Part shown: positions 35,455 through 44,670 of the stretch, piece after piece | How the letters are laid out: the number at the start of each line of letters is the position of its first letter | Position numbering within the stretch: the stretch's first letter is position 1 | Assembly: GCF_026672375.1 (NCBI RefSeq) | Contig: NZ_JAPPRA010000001.1 | Location: 3,472,001 to 3,536,000 of the forward strand | Reading direction: 5' to 3' | From: Caulobacter sp. SL161 | Lineage (GTDB): Bacteria > Pseudomonadota > Alphaproteobacteria > Caulobacterales > Caulobacteraceae | Length of the DNA: 64,000 nt | Position numbers and translations under genes: made by a program | The notes under the pieces: model-generated | What the model was told of the DNA's origin: nothing | Databases searched by the model: none | What the model saw: only the letters and a program-made list of their open reading frames with translations

Positions 35455-35506
35455 TAGAGCCTTTTTAACGCCTGAAATCGATTCCGATTTCAGGCTAAAG
35501 GCTCTA
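35455..35506. repeat. Family F-like palindrome (TAGAGCC...GGCTCTA) with a GANTC site
   Basis: TAGAGCCTTTTTAACGCCTG pairs with CAGGCTAAAGGCTCTA, and GAAATC with GATTTC, around the centre GATTCC. GATTC at 35480-35484 is a site for the CcrM-type GANTC methyltransferase, in the loop of the palindrome. Confidence 0.75.
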
Positions 35507-35718
35507 CGAACCCTTTTCCTCCGGCTAAGGCAAGTTTGCAGCTGGATCGGTAGCCAATTGCTTCGCGCGTGCAAACAGAGGGCGCGGAAACATTACATCT
35601 GAGAAATATTTGACCTCAGATACCGGTCTGCGTCAGAACTTCCACCGCGTGAGATTCCGGCCGATCCGGAACAGGCGACACCGTGCCCCGGATCGGGGGC
35701 CACTGGGGAGGAGAGACC

Positions 35719-37350
35719 TTGGATAGACGACAGTTCCTCGCGGCCTGCGGCATCGGCGCCGGCGGCGTGCTTCTACCGGGCTTTGGCCAGGCGATCGCCG
35801 CCGAGCAGCTGGTGGAAACCATGGACGTGGCGGTCAAGAAGCGGCTCGCCGACGCGGCCCTGACCGCGGCCAAGGCCGCCGGGGCCACCTATTGCGACGT
35901 CCGCGTCGGCCGCTACCTGCGCCAGTTCATCCAGACGCGCGAAGCCAACGTCCAGGGCGTGACCAACACCGAGTCCAGCGGCGTGGGCGTACGCGTCATC
36001 GCCGGCGGGGCCTGGGGCTTCGCCGCCACCAACAACATGTCGCCGGAGTCGGTGGCGCAGACCGCCCGCCTGGCCGTCGCCATCGCCAAGGCCAACGCCA
36101 AGAGCCAGACCGCGCCCGTCCAGCTGGCCCCGACCAAGGGCGTCGGCGAGGTCAAGTGGGCCACGCCCATCCGCCGCAACGGCATGGAAGTGTCGCTGCA
36201 GGAGAAGGTCGACCTGCTGATGCGGGTCAACGGCGCGGCCCTGAAGGCCGGCGCCAACTTCGTCAATTCCAGCCTGTTCCTGATCAACGAGCAGAAGTAC
36301 TTCGCCAGCAGCGACGGCTCGTTCATCGACCAGGACATCCATCGCGTCTGGGCGCCGTTCACGGTCACCGCGATCGACAAGGCCACCGGCAAGTTCCGCT
36401 CGCGCGAAGGCCTCTCGGCTCCGATGGGCATGGGCTATGAGTACCTGGACCCCAAGGCCGAGGATAAGGTCCTCTCGCCCAACGGCATCATCAGCTACAA
36501 CAAGTCCTACGACATGGTCGAGGACGCCCAGGCCGCCGCCATCCAGGCGCGCGAGAAGCTGACCGCCAAGTCGGTGAAGCCGGGCCGCTACGACCTCGTC
36601 CTGGACCCCAACCACCTGGGCCTGACCATCCACGAGTCGATCGGCCACCCGCTCGAACTGGACCGTGTGCTGGGCTACGAGGCCAACTACGCCGGCACCA
36701 GCTTCGCCACGCTGGACAAGCGCGAACAGCGCTTCCAGTACGGCAACGAGATCGTCAACGTCATCGCCGACAAGGTGCAGCCGGGCAGCCTGGGCGCTGT
36801 CGGCTTTGACGACGAAGGCATCAAGACCAAGAGCTGGCCGCTGATCCAGAACGGCAAGCTGGTCGACTATCAGGCCACCCGCGATCAGGCCCACATCCTG
36901 GGCAAGACCGAGAGCGACGGCTGCTCGTACGCCGACTCCTGGTCGACCGTGCAGTTCCAGCGCATGCCCAACGTCTCGCTGGAGCCCGGCAAGAAGCCGC
37001 TCAGCCTGGCCGACATGATCGGCAACGTCGAGAACGGCATCTACATCCTGGGTCGCGGCTCGTTCTCGATCGACCAGCAGCGCTACAACGCCCAGTTCGG
37101 CGGCACGCTGTTCTACGAGATCAAGGACGGCAAGATCACCCAACCGCTGGAAGACGTCGCCTATCAGATGCGCACGCCCGAGTTCTGGAACGCCTGCTCG
37201 GCGATCTGCGACGAGCGGGACTACCGCCTGTTCGGCTCGTTCTTCGACGGCAAGGGCCAGCCCAGCCAGGTTTCGGCCGTCAGCCACGGTTCGTCGACCA
37301 CCCGGTTCGACGGCATCAACGTCATCAATACCGCGCGCTCGCTCGGTTAA
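35719..37350 (+). CDS. TldD-like metalloprotease subunit with Tat signal
   Basis: A 543-residue TldD/PmbA-family protein. It opens with a twin-arginine leader (LDRRQFLAACGIGAGGVLLPG). The zinc motif HESIGH (His305, Glu306, His310) is intact, as are GVGVRVIAGGAWGFAATNN and the late GRGSFSIDQQRYNAQFGG. E. coli TldD with TldE forms a barrel-shaped protease that trims unfolded peptides in the cytosol; a Tat leader here would move it out. The start is the TTG at 35719, which has GGGGAGGAGAG ending 3 bp upstream (GGAGG 7 bp away) and places the RR motif at residues 3-4; a GTG at 35683 lacks this. First gene of an eight-gene operon; the partner follows 21 bp downstream. Confidence 0.88.
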   Translation: MDRRQFLAACGIGAGGVLLPGFGQAIAAEQLVETMDVAVKKRLADAALTAAKAAGATYCDVRVGRYLRQFIQTREANVQGVTNTESSGVGVRVIAGGAWGFAATNNMSPESVAQTARLAVAIAKANAKSQTAPVQLAPTKGVGEVKWATPIRRNGMEVSLQEKVDLLMRVNGAALKAGANFVNSSLFLINEQKYFASSDGSFIDQDIHRVWAPFTVTAIDKATGKFRSREGLSAPMGMGYEYLDPKAEDKVLSPNGIISYNKSYDMVEDAQAAAIQAREKLTAKSVKPGRYDLVLDPNHLGLTIHESIGHPLELDRVLGYEANYAGTSFATLDKREQRFQYGNEIVNVIADKVQPGSLGAVGFDDEGIKTKSWPLIQNGKLVDYQATRDQAHILGKTESDGCSYADSWSTVQFQRMPNVSLEPGKKPLSLADMIGNVENGIYILGRGSFSIDQQRYNAQFGGTLFYEIKDGKITQPLEDVAYQMRTPEFWNACSAICDERDYRLFGSFFDGKGQPSQVSAVSHGSSTTRFDGINVINTARSLG

Positions 37351-37371
37351 GCGGATCGAGGGAGACACATC

Positions 37372-38703
37372 ATGGGTATCATGACGGAAGCCGAGGCCAA
37401 GACGATCCTCGACAAGGTCATCAAGCTCTCGACGGCGGACGAATGCACCGCCCAGCTGACCGGTTCGATCGAAGGCAACATCCGCTTCGCACTGAACAAC
37501 GTCTCGACCAGCGGCGTGGTCAGCGACACCAACCTGGGCGTCTCGGTGGCCTTCGGCCGCCGCGTCGGCACCTCGTCGACCAACGACTTCTCCGACGCGT
37601 CCCTGGCCCGTGCGGTCAAGCGCGCCGAGGAGCTGGCGCGCCTGGCGCCGGAAAACCCCGAGTTCGTGCCGGCGGTCGAAAAGCAGGTCTACAAGCCCAG
37701 CTCGACCTTCAGCGCGGCCACTGCGGCCATCACGCCTGAACAACGGGCCGACATCGCCATGGCGTCGATCGCGCCCTGCCGGTCCAAGAACCTGATCGCG
37801 GCCGGGTTCCTGAACGACGAGCAGAGCTTCGTGGCCTTCGCCAACAGCAAGGGCGCGTTCGGCTATCAGCGCTCGACCGAGATGGACTACACCTGCACCG
37901 TCCGCACGTCTGACGGTCGCGGTTCGGGCTGGGTCGCGCGCAACCTGCAGGACTCCACGCCCTTCAAGCCGGCCAGCGACATCGAGATCGCCATGCGCAA
38001 GGCCAGCGCCTCGGCCGAGGCCCAGGCCCTGGAGCCGGGCAAGTACACGGTGATCCTCGAGCCCGCCGCCGCCTCGGGCCTGATCTCGTTCATGTTCAAC
38101 TTCTTCGACGCCCGCGCGGCGGACGAAGGCCGCAGCTTCCTGTCCAAGAAGGGCGGCGGCAACAAGCTGGGCGAGCAGGTCTATGACCCGCGCGTGAGCT
38201 TCATCTCCGACCCCTGGCACCCGGACCTCGCGGTCCTGCCCTGGGACGGCTCGGGCCGCGCCCGCGAGAAGATGGCCATGGTCGAGAACGGCAAGATCGC
38301 CAACCTGATGTACTCGCCCTACTGGGCGCAGAAGCAGGGCAAGCCTGTCGTCGGGCGTCCGGGCAACATCATCATGTCGGGCGGGACCAAGTCGACCGCC
38401 GACCTGGTGCGCGAGACCGAGCGCGGCATCCTGGTGACCCGCACCTGGTACATCCGCATGGTCGATCCGCAGACCGTGCTGCTGACGGGCCTGACCCGCG
38501 ACGGCACCTTCTACATCGAGAACGGCCAGCTGAAGTATCCGATCAAGAACTTCCGCTTCAACGAGTCGCCGGTGATCATGCTGAACAATATCGACGACCT
38601 GGGCCGTCCGGTCCGCGTCAGCGAAGGCGGTCAGATGAAGTACATGATCCCGCCGATGCGGGTGCGGGACTTCACCTTCACCTCGCTGTCGGACGCCGTC
38701 TGA
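37372..38703 (+). CDS. TldE/PmbA-like partner subunit
   Basis: A 443-residue TldD/PmbA-family protein without the HExxxH zinc motif, as expected for the non-catalytic TldE half of the heterodimer. Family stretches are GVSVAFGRRVGTSSTNDFS, AFANSKGAFGYQRSTEMDY, YTVILEPAAASGLISFMF and LVTRTWYIRMVDPQTVLLTG near the C terminus. It has no signal peptide although its partner carries a Tat leader; it may be exported by riding on the folded partner. It sits between the tldD-like gene and the DUF4159 gene with gaps of 21 and 9 bp. Confidence 0.9.
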   Translation: MGIMTEAEAKTILDKVIKLSTADECTAQLTGSIEGNIRFALNNVSTSGVVSDTNLGVSVAFGRRVGTSSTNDFSDASLARAVKRAEELARLAPENPEFVPAVEKQVYKPSSTFSAATAAITPEQRADIAMASIAPCRSKNLIAAGFLNDEQSFVAFANSKGAFGYQRSTEMDYTCTVRTSDGRGSGWVARNLQDSTPFKPASDIEIAMRKASASAEAQALEPGKYTVILEPAAASGLISFMFNFFDARAADEGRSFLSKKGGGNKLGEQVYDPRVSFISDPWHPDLAVLPWDGSGRAREKMAMVENGKIANLMYSPYWAQKQGKPVVGRPGNIIMSGGTKSTADLVRETERGILVTRTWYIRMVDPQTVLLTGLTRDGTFYIENGQLKYPIKNFRFNESPVIMLNNIDDLGRPVRVSEGGQMKYMIPPMRVRDFTFTSLSDAV

Positions 38704-38712
38704 CACACACCC

Positions 38713-39432
38713 ATGGCCAGCAGTCGCGTAACCCGTTCGGAGTGTCTGCGTCTGCTGGCGGGCGGTGCGATGGGAGGTTGGCTGGCCAGCCTCCCATCGT
38801 CTCCTAAAGCCGCGCCGCCCTATGATTTCTGGTTCACGCGCCTGCGCTACGACAGCGGCGACTGGGACGTCGACCAGCGCATGCCGGCCAACATCCTGAC
38901 CTCGCTGGTCGACTACACCACCCTGCGGGTCGATCCCGAGGAGCGCGTCGTGCGGCTCTCGGATCCGGCCATGCTGACCGCGCCGTTCTGCTACCTCGCG
39001 GGCCACAAGCTGGTCGAGTTCAACCCCGCCGAGGCCGAGAACTTCAAGACCTATGTCCGCAACGGCGGCTTCGTCTTCGTCGACGACTGCAACCACGACA
39101 TCGACGGTCTGTTCGCCAAGTCGTTCGAGCGCCAGATGGCCAAGCTGTTCGGGGCCGACGCCCTGAAGAAGCTGCCCAACGATCACCTGATCTACCGCAA
39201 CTTCTTCAAGTTCGACGGCCCGCCGGCGACCAGCTTCGAACTGAACGGCTGGGGCGACGATCTCATCCACGACTATCTGAAGGGCATCGAGATCGGCGGG
39301 CGCCTCGGGGTGCTCTACAGCAACAAGGATTACGGCTGCGAGTGGGATTTCGACTGGCGCAACAAGCGCTTCCTGGCCGATGACAACACCAAGTTCGCGG
39401 TCAACATCGTGCTCTACGCCCTCACGGCCTGA
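38713..39432 (+). CDS. DUF4159 protein, exported
   Basis: A 239-residue protein with a signal-like N terminus (residues 1-33, LLAGGAMGGWLASLPSS) followed by a DUF4159 domain: FTRLRYDSGDWDVDQRMPAN, YVRNGGFVFVDDCNHDIDG and a C-terminal FAVNIVLYALT. The fold is predicted to be glutamine-amidotransferase-like but lacks a catalytic Cys. In many alphaproteobacteria DUF4159 is fused to a BatA-like membrane protein; here it is separate and lies three genes before such proteins. The residues CNHD suggest a metal or ligand site. Function unknown. Confidence 0.85.
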   Translation: MASSRVTRSECLRLLAGGAMGGWLASLPSSPKAAPPYDFWFTRLRYDSGDWDVDQRMPANILTSLVDYTTLRVDPEERVVRLSDPAMLTAPFCYLAGHKLVEFNPAEAENFKTYVRNGGFVFVDDCNHDIDGLFAKSFERQMAKLFGADALKKLPNDHLIYRNFFKFDGPPATSFELNGWGDDLIHDYLKGIEIGGRLGVLYSNKDYGCEWDFDWRNKRFLADDNTKFAVNIVLYALTA

Positions 39433-39459
39433 TCGCCTTTTTCTCTGTTCGGATCGCTT

Positions 39460-40461
39460 ATGACCAAGACCCCCACCGAAGCCGAGATCGCGGGCAAGCT
39501 TCAGCGTCTGTCGCAGCTGCGCGCCGCCATCGGCCAGGCCATCGTCGGCCAGGACGAGGTGGTCGAGCAGCTGCTGATCGGCCTCCTGGCCGGCGGCCAC
39601 TGCCTGATCGAGGGCGTGCCGGGCCTGGGCAAGACCCTCTTGGTCCGCACCCTGGGCCAGGCCCTGTCGCTGGACTTCCGCCGCGTGCAGTTCACCCCCG
39701 ACCTGATGCCCAGCGACATCCTGGGCACCGAGGTGCTGGAGGAAGACCACGGCACGGGCCATCGCCACTTCCGCTTCCAGCAGGGTCCGGTCTTCACCAA
39801 CCTGTTCCTGGCCGACGAGCTGAACCGCACCCCGCCCAAGACCCAGGCCGCCCTGCTCGAAGCCATGCAGGAGCACCAGGTCAGCTACGCCGGCGTCACC
39901 CACGCCCTGTCCGAGCCGTTCTTCGTGCTGGCCACCCAGAACCCGCTGGAGCAGGCCGGCACCTATCCCCTGCCCGAGGCGCAGCTGGACCGCTTCCTGC
40001 TGAACATCCGCGTGGGCTATCCCACCGCCGAGGAGGAGCGGGCGATCCTCGCTTTGACCACCGGCGGCGCGATTGAGGCCCCCAAGGCGGTGATGACCGG
40101 CGCCGACATCGTCGAGCTGCAAAAGTGGGTCCGCCAGGCCCATGTCAGCGACGGCCTGCTGACCTGGATCACCCGCCTGATCCGCGCCACCCGTCCCGGC
40201 CCCGACGCCCCGCCCGCCATCCAGGACTATGTCCGCTGGGGCGCCGGTCCGCGCGCCGGCCAGGCCCTGGTGCTGGCCGCCAAGGCCCGCGCCCTGCTGC
40301 ATGGGCGCCTGGCCGCCACCCGCGAAGATGTCGTCGCCCTGGCCGCGCCGGTGCTCCGCCACCGCATCCTGTTGTCCTTCGCCGCCGAGGCTGAGCGCAA
40401 GACGACCGACGACGTGGTCGCCGCCCTGCTGGCCGCCCTGCCCGCCCCCGCCCGCGACTGA
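39460..40461 (+). CDS. MoxR-family AAA+ ATPase
   Basis: A 333-residue AAA+ ATPase of the MoxR/RavA class: Walker A GVPGLGKT (residues about 52-59), Walker B FLADELNR with the adjacent [12 protein letters not shown], sensor 1 [23 protein letters not shown] and a C-terminal helical lid. MoxR proteins act as chaperone-like machines that help assemble or activate partner proteins, usually VWA or DUF58 proteins coded next door, exactly as here. It starts 28 bp after the DUF4159 gene and ends 8 bp before the DUF58 gene. Confidence 0.94.
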   Translation: MTKTPTEAEIAGKLQRLSQLRAAIGQAIVGQDEVVEQLLIGLLAGGHCLIEGVPGLGKTLLVRTLGQALSLDFRRVQFTPDLMPSDILGTEVLEEDHGTGHRHFRFQQGPVFTNLFLADELNRTPPKTQAALLEAMQEHQVSYAGVTHALSEPFFVLATQNPLEQAGTYPLPEAQLDRFLLNIRVGYPTAEEERAILALTTGGAIEAPKAVMTGADIVELQKWVRQAHVSDGLLTWITRLIRATRPGPDAPPAIQDYVRWGAGPRAGQALVLAAKARALLHGRLAATREDVVALAAPVLRHRILLSFAAEAERKTTDDVVAALLAALPAPARD

Positions 40462-40469
40462 CCCTGCGC

Positions 40470-41357
40470 ATGTCGCCGTTCGACCTGCCTCCGGACCTGC
40501 GCACCCGCCTGCGACGCCTGTCGCTGGCGCCGCGCGCGGCCGCCGTGCTGGTCGGCGACGGCGCCCACGCCAGCCGCAATCGTGGCGGGGCGATGGAGTT
40601 CGCCCAGTACCGCGCCTACGAACGCGGCGATGACCTGCGGCGGATCGACTGGAAGCTCTATTCGCGGTCCGACAAGTTCTTCGTCCGCGACGCCGAGCGC
40701 GAGAGCCCGGTGGCGATCTGGATCGTGCTGGACGCCAGCGCCTCGATGGCCCAGGCCGATCTTGCGCGCCCCACCTGGACGCGCTTCGACGCCGCCCGCC
40801 GCCTGACCGCCGCCCTGATTGAGATCGCCCTCTTGCAAGGCGACCGCTTCGGCCTCGTCGTCGCCCAGGAGCGTAGCCCGCTGGTGCTGGCCCCGTCGGG
40901 CGACAAGCGCCAGCGCGACCGCATCCGGCTGGAGATCAGCCCGCTCAAGCCCGGCGGCGCGCCGCACTGGGACCGTGACCTGAAGACCCTGGGCGAGCGG
41001 ATCGCGCCCGGCGATCTCGTCATCTTCATCACCGACGGCTTCGACGAGGCTTGCGTCGCCGCCGCCGAGCGCCTGGCCGCCTCGGGCCGCGACGTGTCGT
41101 TCGTCCAGCTCCTGACCGGCGACGAGCGCGACTTTCCGTTCGACAGCTCGCTGCGCTTCCGCGATCCGGAGAACCGGGCCGAGCTGGCGGGCGACGGCCG
41201 GTCGCTGCGCGCCGACTTCCTCAAGCGCTTTGGCGAGGCCCGCGCGGCCCTGCGCGCGCGTCTGGAAAGCCGGGGCGTGCGCTTCGCCGAACACTTCGCC
41301 GACCAGGATCCGGACGGGCCGATCCAGGCCCTGGCCCGCGCGGCGGCGGTCCGATGA
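40470..41357 (+). CDS. DUF58 (VWA-like) protein
   Basis: A 295-residue DUF58 protein. The signature block EFAQYRAYERGDDLRRIDWKLYSRSDKFFVRD (read in short parts: YERGDDLRRIDWK, SDKFFVRD) comes at residues 44-75, followed by a von Willebrand A-like domain with the metal-site DxSxS variant DASASM and ITDGFDE. Partner of the MoxR ATPase in nearly all known loci. No membrane segment, so it acts in the cytosol, perhaps docking to the membrane proteins that follow. Its TGA overlaps the next ATG by 4 bp. Confidence 0.92.
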   Translation: MSPFDLPPDLRTRLRRLSLAPRAAAVLVGDGAHASRNRGGAMEFAQYRAYERGDDLRRIDWKLYSRSDKFFVRDAERESPVAIWIVLDASASMAQADLARPTWTRFDAARRLTAALIEIALLQGDRFGLVVAQERSPLVLAPSGDKRQRDRIRLEISPLKPGGAPHWDRDLKTLGERIAPGDLVIFITDGFDEACVAAAERLAASGRDVSFVQLLTGDERDFPFDSSLRFRDPENRAELAGDGRSLRADFLKRFGEARAALRARLESRGVRFAEHFADQDPDGPIQALARAAAVR

Positions 41358-42508
41358 TCCCCGCCCTGCTGCTGCCCGCCGCGCTCGCCGCCCTGCTGGC
41401 CGTCGCGGTTCCGCTGGCGATCCATATCGCCCGGCGCACCGAGACCAGGACCATCGACTTCGCCGCCCTGCGCTGGCTGAACCCCAACCCCAAGCCCGTC
41501 CAGCGCCTGCAACTGGACGAGCGCCTGCTGCTGGCGGTGCGGATCGCGCTGATCGTGGCGATCGCCGTCGCCCTGGCCCGCCCGGTGCTGCGGCCGAGCG
41601 GCGATGAGCGTCCCGTGGTCGCCCTCGCTCCGGGGATCGACGCCGCCCAGGTCCCCGATGACGCCGCGCGCCGCGTCTGGCTGGCGCCCGACTTTCCCAG
41701 CGCCGACCACGCCGCACCGCCCGCCACCGCCGATCTCGCCAGCCTGATCCGCCAGCTCGACGCCGAACTACCGGCCGCAACCCCGCTGACCCTGGTCGTG
41801 CCCCAGACCTTCGAAGCCGACGGCGGGCGGCTCGTGCTGTCGCGCAAGGTCACCTGGAAGGCCGTCCCCACCACCGTCACGCCCAGCGCCAAGCCTGAGC
41901 GCGCGCCGCCGGCCCTGGCGGTTCGCTACGCCGCCGAGCGGGTCGAAGCGGTCCAGTATTTCCGTGCGGCGGCGAGCGCCTATGCCGAATCCGAGCAAAC
42001 CCCCGCCTTCGACGCCGCGCCCGTCGACCAGCCGCTGCCCGGCGGCGCCCAGACCCTGATCTGGCTGTCGGGCGCGCCGCTGTCGGACGCCGTGCTGTCC
42101 TGGATCGAGCGCGGCGGCGTCGTGCTGCTGGCCGATGACGCGCCCTCGCCCGTCGAGGGAAGCAAGACCGTCGTCTGGCGCGACGCCGTGGCGGAGCCGC
42201 TGGCCCTCGAGGGCCGCTATGGTCAGGGCCGCGTGCTGCAACTGACCCGCCCGCTGGCCCCCAAGAGCCTGCCCGCCCTGGTCGAGCCCGACTTCCCCGA
42301 CCGCCTGTGGACCCTGCTGGACCCGCCGCCCGCCCCGGCCCGCGTCGCCGCCCAGGACTATACGCCGACGCTGGGTGAGGCGGGGCCGGCCCTGGCCTTC
42401 AATCCGCATCCGATCGACCTGCGCCCGTGGCTGGCGGTGCTGATCGCGGCGCTGTTCGCCGGGGAGCGCTGGCTGGCCACGCGTCGAAACCGGGCGGTGA
42501 TGGCATGA
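41354..42508 (+). CDS. BatA-like membrane protein (aerotolerance N-terminal domain)
   Basis: A 384-residue membrane protein. Residues 1-90 match the BatA/aerotolerance-regulator N-terminal region: hydrophobic helix at 1-24, RTIDFAALRWLNP, then a second helix (LLLAVRIALIVAIAVALARP). The middle part has a Rossmann-like region (GGAQTLIWLSGAPL, SWIERGGVVLLADDA) rather than a full VWA domain, and a last hydrophobic helix (LRPWLAVLIAALFAGERWLA) ends the protein. Overlaps both neighbours by 4 bp (ATGA). Likely a membrane anchor for the MoxR-DUF58 system; precise role unknown. Confidence 0.85.
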   Translation: MIPALLLPAALAALLAVAVPLAIHIARRTETRTIDFAALRWLNPNPKPVQRLQLDERLLLAVRIALIVAIAVALARPVLRPSGDERPVVALAPGIDAAQVPDDAARRVWLAPDFPSADHAAPPATADLASLIRQLDAELPAATPLTLVVPQTFEADGGRLVLSRKVTWKAVPTTVTPSAKPERAPPALAVRYAAERVEAVQYFRAAASAYAESEQTPAFDAAPVDQPLPGGAQTLIWLSGAPLSDAVLSWIERGGVVLLADDAPSPVEGSKTVVWRDAVAEPLALEGRYGQGRVLQLTRPLAPKSLPALVEPDFPDRLWTLLDPPPAPARVAAQDYTPTLGEAGPALAFNPHPIDLRPWLAVLIAALFAGERWLATRRNRAVMA

Positions 42509-44670
42509 TCGCCGCCCTGGCCCACCTGCCCCGCGCCGCCCGGCTGCGCGTGGTGCTCGACACCCTGGCGATCGGCGCGCCCGCCGTGCTGGCCGGCGGC
42601 GTGGCGGCCTGGCGCTTGGCCGGACCGTTGGGGACCCTCGCCGTCGGCGCGGCGGGTCTCGCCGCCCTCACCTGGACCGGCTGGCGGCGCACGCAGCGCT
42701 TTGACCGCGCCTGGCTGACCGCCGCTCTCGACGCCCAGGCGCCGGGGCTGGAAGACAGCAGCGACCTTCTCTTCGCGCCGCCCGAAACCCTGACAGGCCT
42801 GGCGGCGCTGCAGCAGGCAAGGCTTCGCGAGCGGCTGAAAGAGGCCGCCGCCCTCGACCTGCGCCCGGCCTGGTCAACCCGCGCCATCGTCGCCTCGGTG
42901 GGCGTCAGCGCGCTGGTCATCGCGGCCGCCGCCCTGTGGCCCGCGCCGGGCGAGACCGGACAAGGCCAAGGCCCCGCCGCCCCCGCGCCTCTGGCCGCCC
43001 CGCACCTGACCGGCGCGCGGCTGCGCATCACCCCGCCCGCCTATACCGGCCAGCGACCGTTCGAGCAGAGCAGCCTCGACGTCCGCGCGCCCGCAGGCTC
43101 ACAGGTCGCCTGGAGCCTGGGCTTCCTGCCGCAGCCCGACGCGGCGAGCCTCACCCTACCGGGCGAGACCGCCCTGCCCCTGCGCCGCGACGGCGGCCGC
43201 TGGACCGGCGCGCGGACCTTCGAGCGCTCGGCGCTCTATAGGATCGAGGCCCCCGGCCTGCCCCGCCAGCGGCTGCACCGGCTGGAGATGATCCCTGACA
43301 CGGCGCCTGTGGTGCGCGTCGTCACCCCGACCACCGCCCTCACCCTGCTGGAACCCGGCCAGACCCGCTGGGCGCCGGTGTTCGAGGCGCGCGACGACTA
43401 CGGGGTCGCCGCGACCGCCACCCTGAAGATCACCGTCACGAAGGGCGAAGGCGAGAACATCACCACCACCGAGCGGACCCAGACGCTGACCGGCCAGGGC
43501 GACGCGCGTCTCAAGCGCTTTTCGGTGTCGCTGGACCTGGCCCGCGAAGGCCTGACGCGCGGCGGCGACCTGATCGTCCAGCTGACCGTCCGCGACAATC
43601 GCCAGCCGACGGCGCAGACGGTCGAGGGCCCCAGCGTCATCCTGCGCTGGCCCACGGCCCCGCCGCCGGTCGACGGCCTGGAGGGCATGGCCCGCAAGAT
43701 CCTGCCGGTCTATTTCCGCAGCCAGCGCCAGATCATCATCGACGCTGAAGCCCTTCTGGCCCGCAAGGCCCGGATCTCGGCCGACAAGTTCATGGACAGC
43801 GCCAACGGCCTTGGCGAGGACCAGGCCCAGCTGCGCCTGCGCTATGGCCAGTTCATGGGCGAGGAGGCCGAGGGCGGCGGCGGCGGGGTGGGCCTGGCCC
43901 TGCCCACCAGCGACGCCCCGGCTCTGGACCTGCCGACCAATGACGGCCCCGCCGCCCCGGAGCCCAAGGCCGAGGCGCATGACGACCACGATCATGGTCC
44001 GGGCGATGGCCACGACCATGGCGCCGAGAGCGACGGCTCGCCGCTGGGCGATATGGACAAGCTGTTGGCGGAGTTCGGTCACGCCCACGACAGCGGCGAT
44101 GCGGCCACCCTGTTCTCGCCCAGCACCCGCGCCACCCTGGCCCAGGCGCTGGACGCCATGTGGGACTCCGAGCGCGCCCTGCGTCAGGGCCAGGTCCAGG
44201 CCGCCCTGCCGCACGCCAACCGGGCGCTCGTCCTGCTGAAGACCGCCCAGCAGGCGACGCGGATCTATCTGGCCCGCACGCCGCCCAAGCTGCCGCCGAT
44301 CGACCTGTCGCGGCGGATGAGCGGCAAGCGCGACGGCATCGTCTCGGGGCGTCTGGCGCCGCTGGTCCGCGACCCGGCCGACAGCCCGGCCGTCGAGGCC
44401 TGGCGCGCCCTCGGCCAGACGGGTCCGGCCGCCGCCCCGCAGAACCTCGACGCCCTGACCCGCTGGGTCGCCTCCAACGCCGGCCGCCTGCCCGACGCCC
44501 TGTCGCTGAGCGCGGCCATCGACACCGTCCGCAACGAGCCCCAGTGCCAGGACTGCCGGCGCAAGCTGCGCAGCCTCCTGTGGACCGCGCTGGAGCGCCC
44601 AACGCCGAGCGTGCAGCGCCGTGCTCCCGTCGACCCGCGCGGCCGGCTCTATCTGGACGCCCTGCGATGA
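42505..44670 (+). CDS. DUF4175 membrane protein with His-rich insert
   Basis: A 721-residue protein of the DUF4175 type: two N-terminal hydrophobic helices (residues about 25-65) and one at about 130-150, then a large extracytoplasmic part. RLRITPPAYTGQRPF and VFEARDDYGVAATATL are Ig-like or repeat-like segments. The insert DDHDHGPGDGHDHG at about residues 491-505 is a His/Asp cluster able to bind metal ions. The C-terminal part has the paired-Cys motif ECQDCRRKLR-like PQCQDCRRKL. It belongs to the MoxR operon by 4-bp overlaps on each side and has no known function. Confidence 0.84.
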   Translation: MIAALAHLPRAARLRVVLDTLAIGAPAVLAGGVAAWRLAGPLGTLAVGAAGLAALTWTGWRRTQRFDRAWLTAALDAQAPGLEDSSDLLFAPPETLTGLAALQQARLRERLKEAAALDLRPAWSTRAIVASVGVSALVIAAAALWPAPGETGQGQGPAAPAPLAAPHLTGARLRITPPAYTGQRPFEQSSLDVRAPAGSQVAWSLGFLPQPDAASLTLPGETALPLRRDGGRWTGARTFERSALYRIEAPGLPRQRLHRLEMIPDTAPVVRVVTPTTALTLLEPGQTRWAPVFEARDDYGVAATATLKITVTKGEGENITTTERTQTLTGQGDARLKRFSVSLDLAREGLTRGGDLIVQLTVRDNRQPTAQTVEGPSVILRWPTAPPPVDGLEGMARKILPVYFRSQRQIIIDAEALLARKARISADKFMDSANGLGEDQAQLRLRYGQFMGEEAEGGGGGVGLALPTSDAPALDLPTNDGPAAPEPKAEAHDDHDHGPGDGHDHGAESDGSPLGDMDKLLAEFGHAHDSGDAATLFSPSTRATLAQALDAMWDSERALRQGQVQAALPHANRALVLLKTAQQATRIYLARTPPKLPPIDLSRRMSGKRDGIVSGRLAPLVRDPADSPAVEAWRALGQTGPAAAPQNLDALTRWVASNAGRLPDALSLSAAIDTVRNEPQCQDCRRKLRSLLWTALERPTPSVQRRAPVDPRGRLYLDALR

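Larger units (their letters stand above)
35181..35718. other. Gene-free stretch of 538 bp filled mainly with repeats
   Basis: Contains a family E repeat (35271-35363), two family F palindromes (35393-35443 and 35455-35506) and about 200 bp before the tldD-like gene. A TTGACC word at 35609 could be a -35 box but no convincing -10 follows. Confidence 0.65.

Noticed and set aside
35773..40362. 1529-codon open frame on the minus strand opposite the tldD-moxR genes
   Set aside because: Spans five well-recognised genes and intergenic gaps antisense; low-complexity Gly/Arg/Val/Asp product, no ribosome-binding site.
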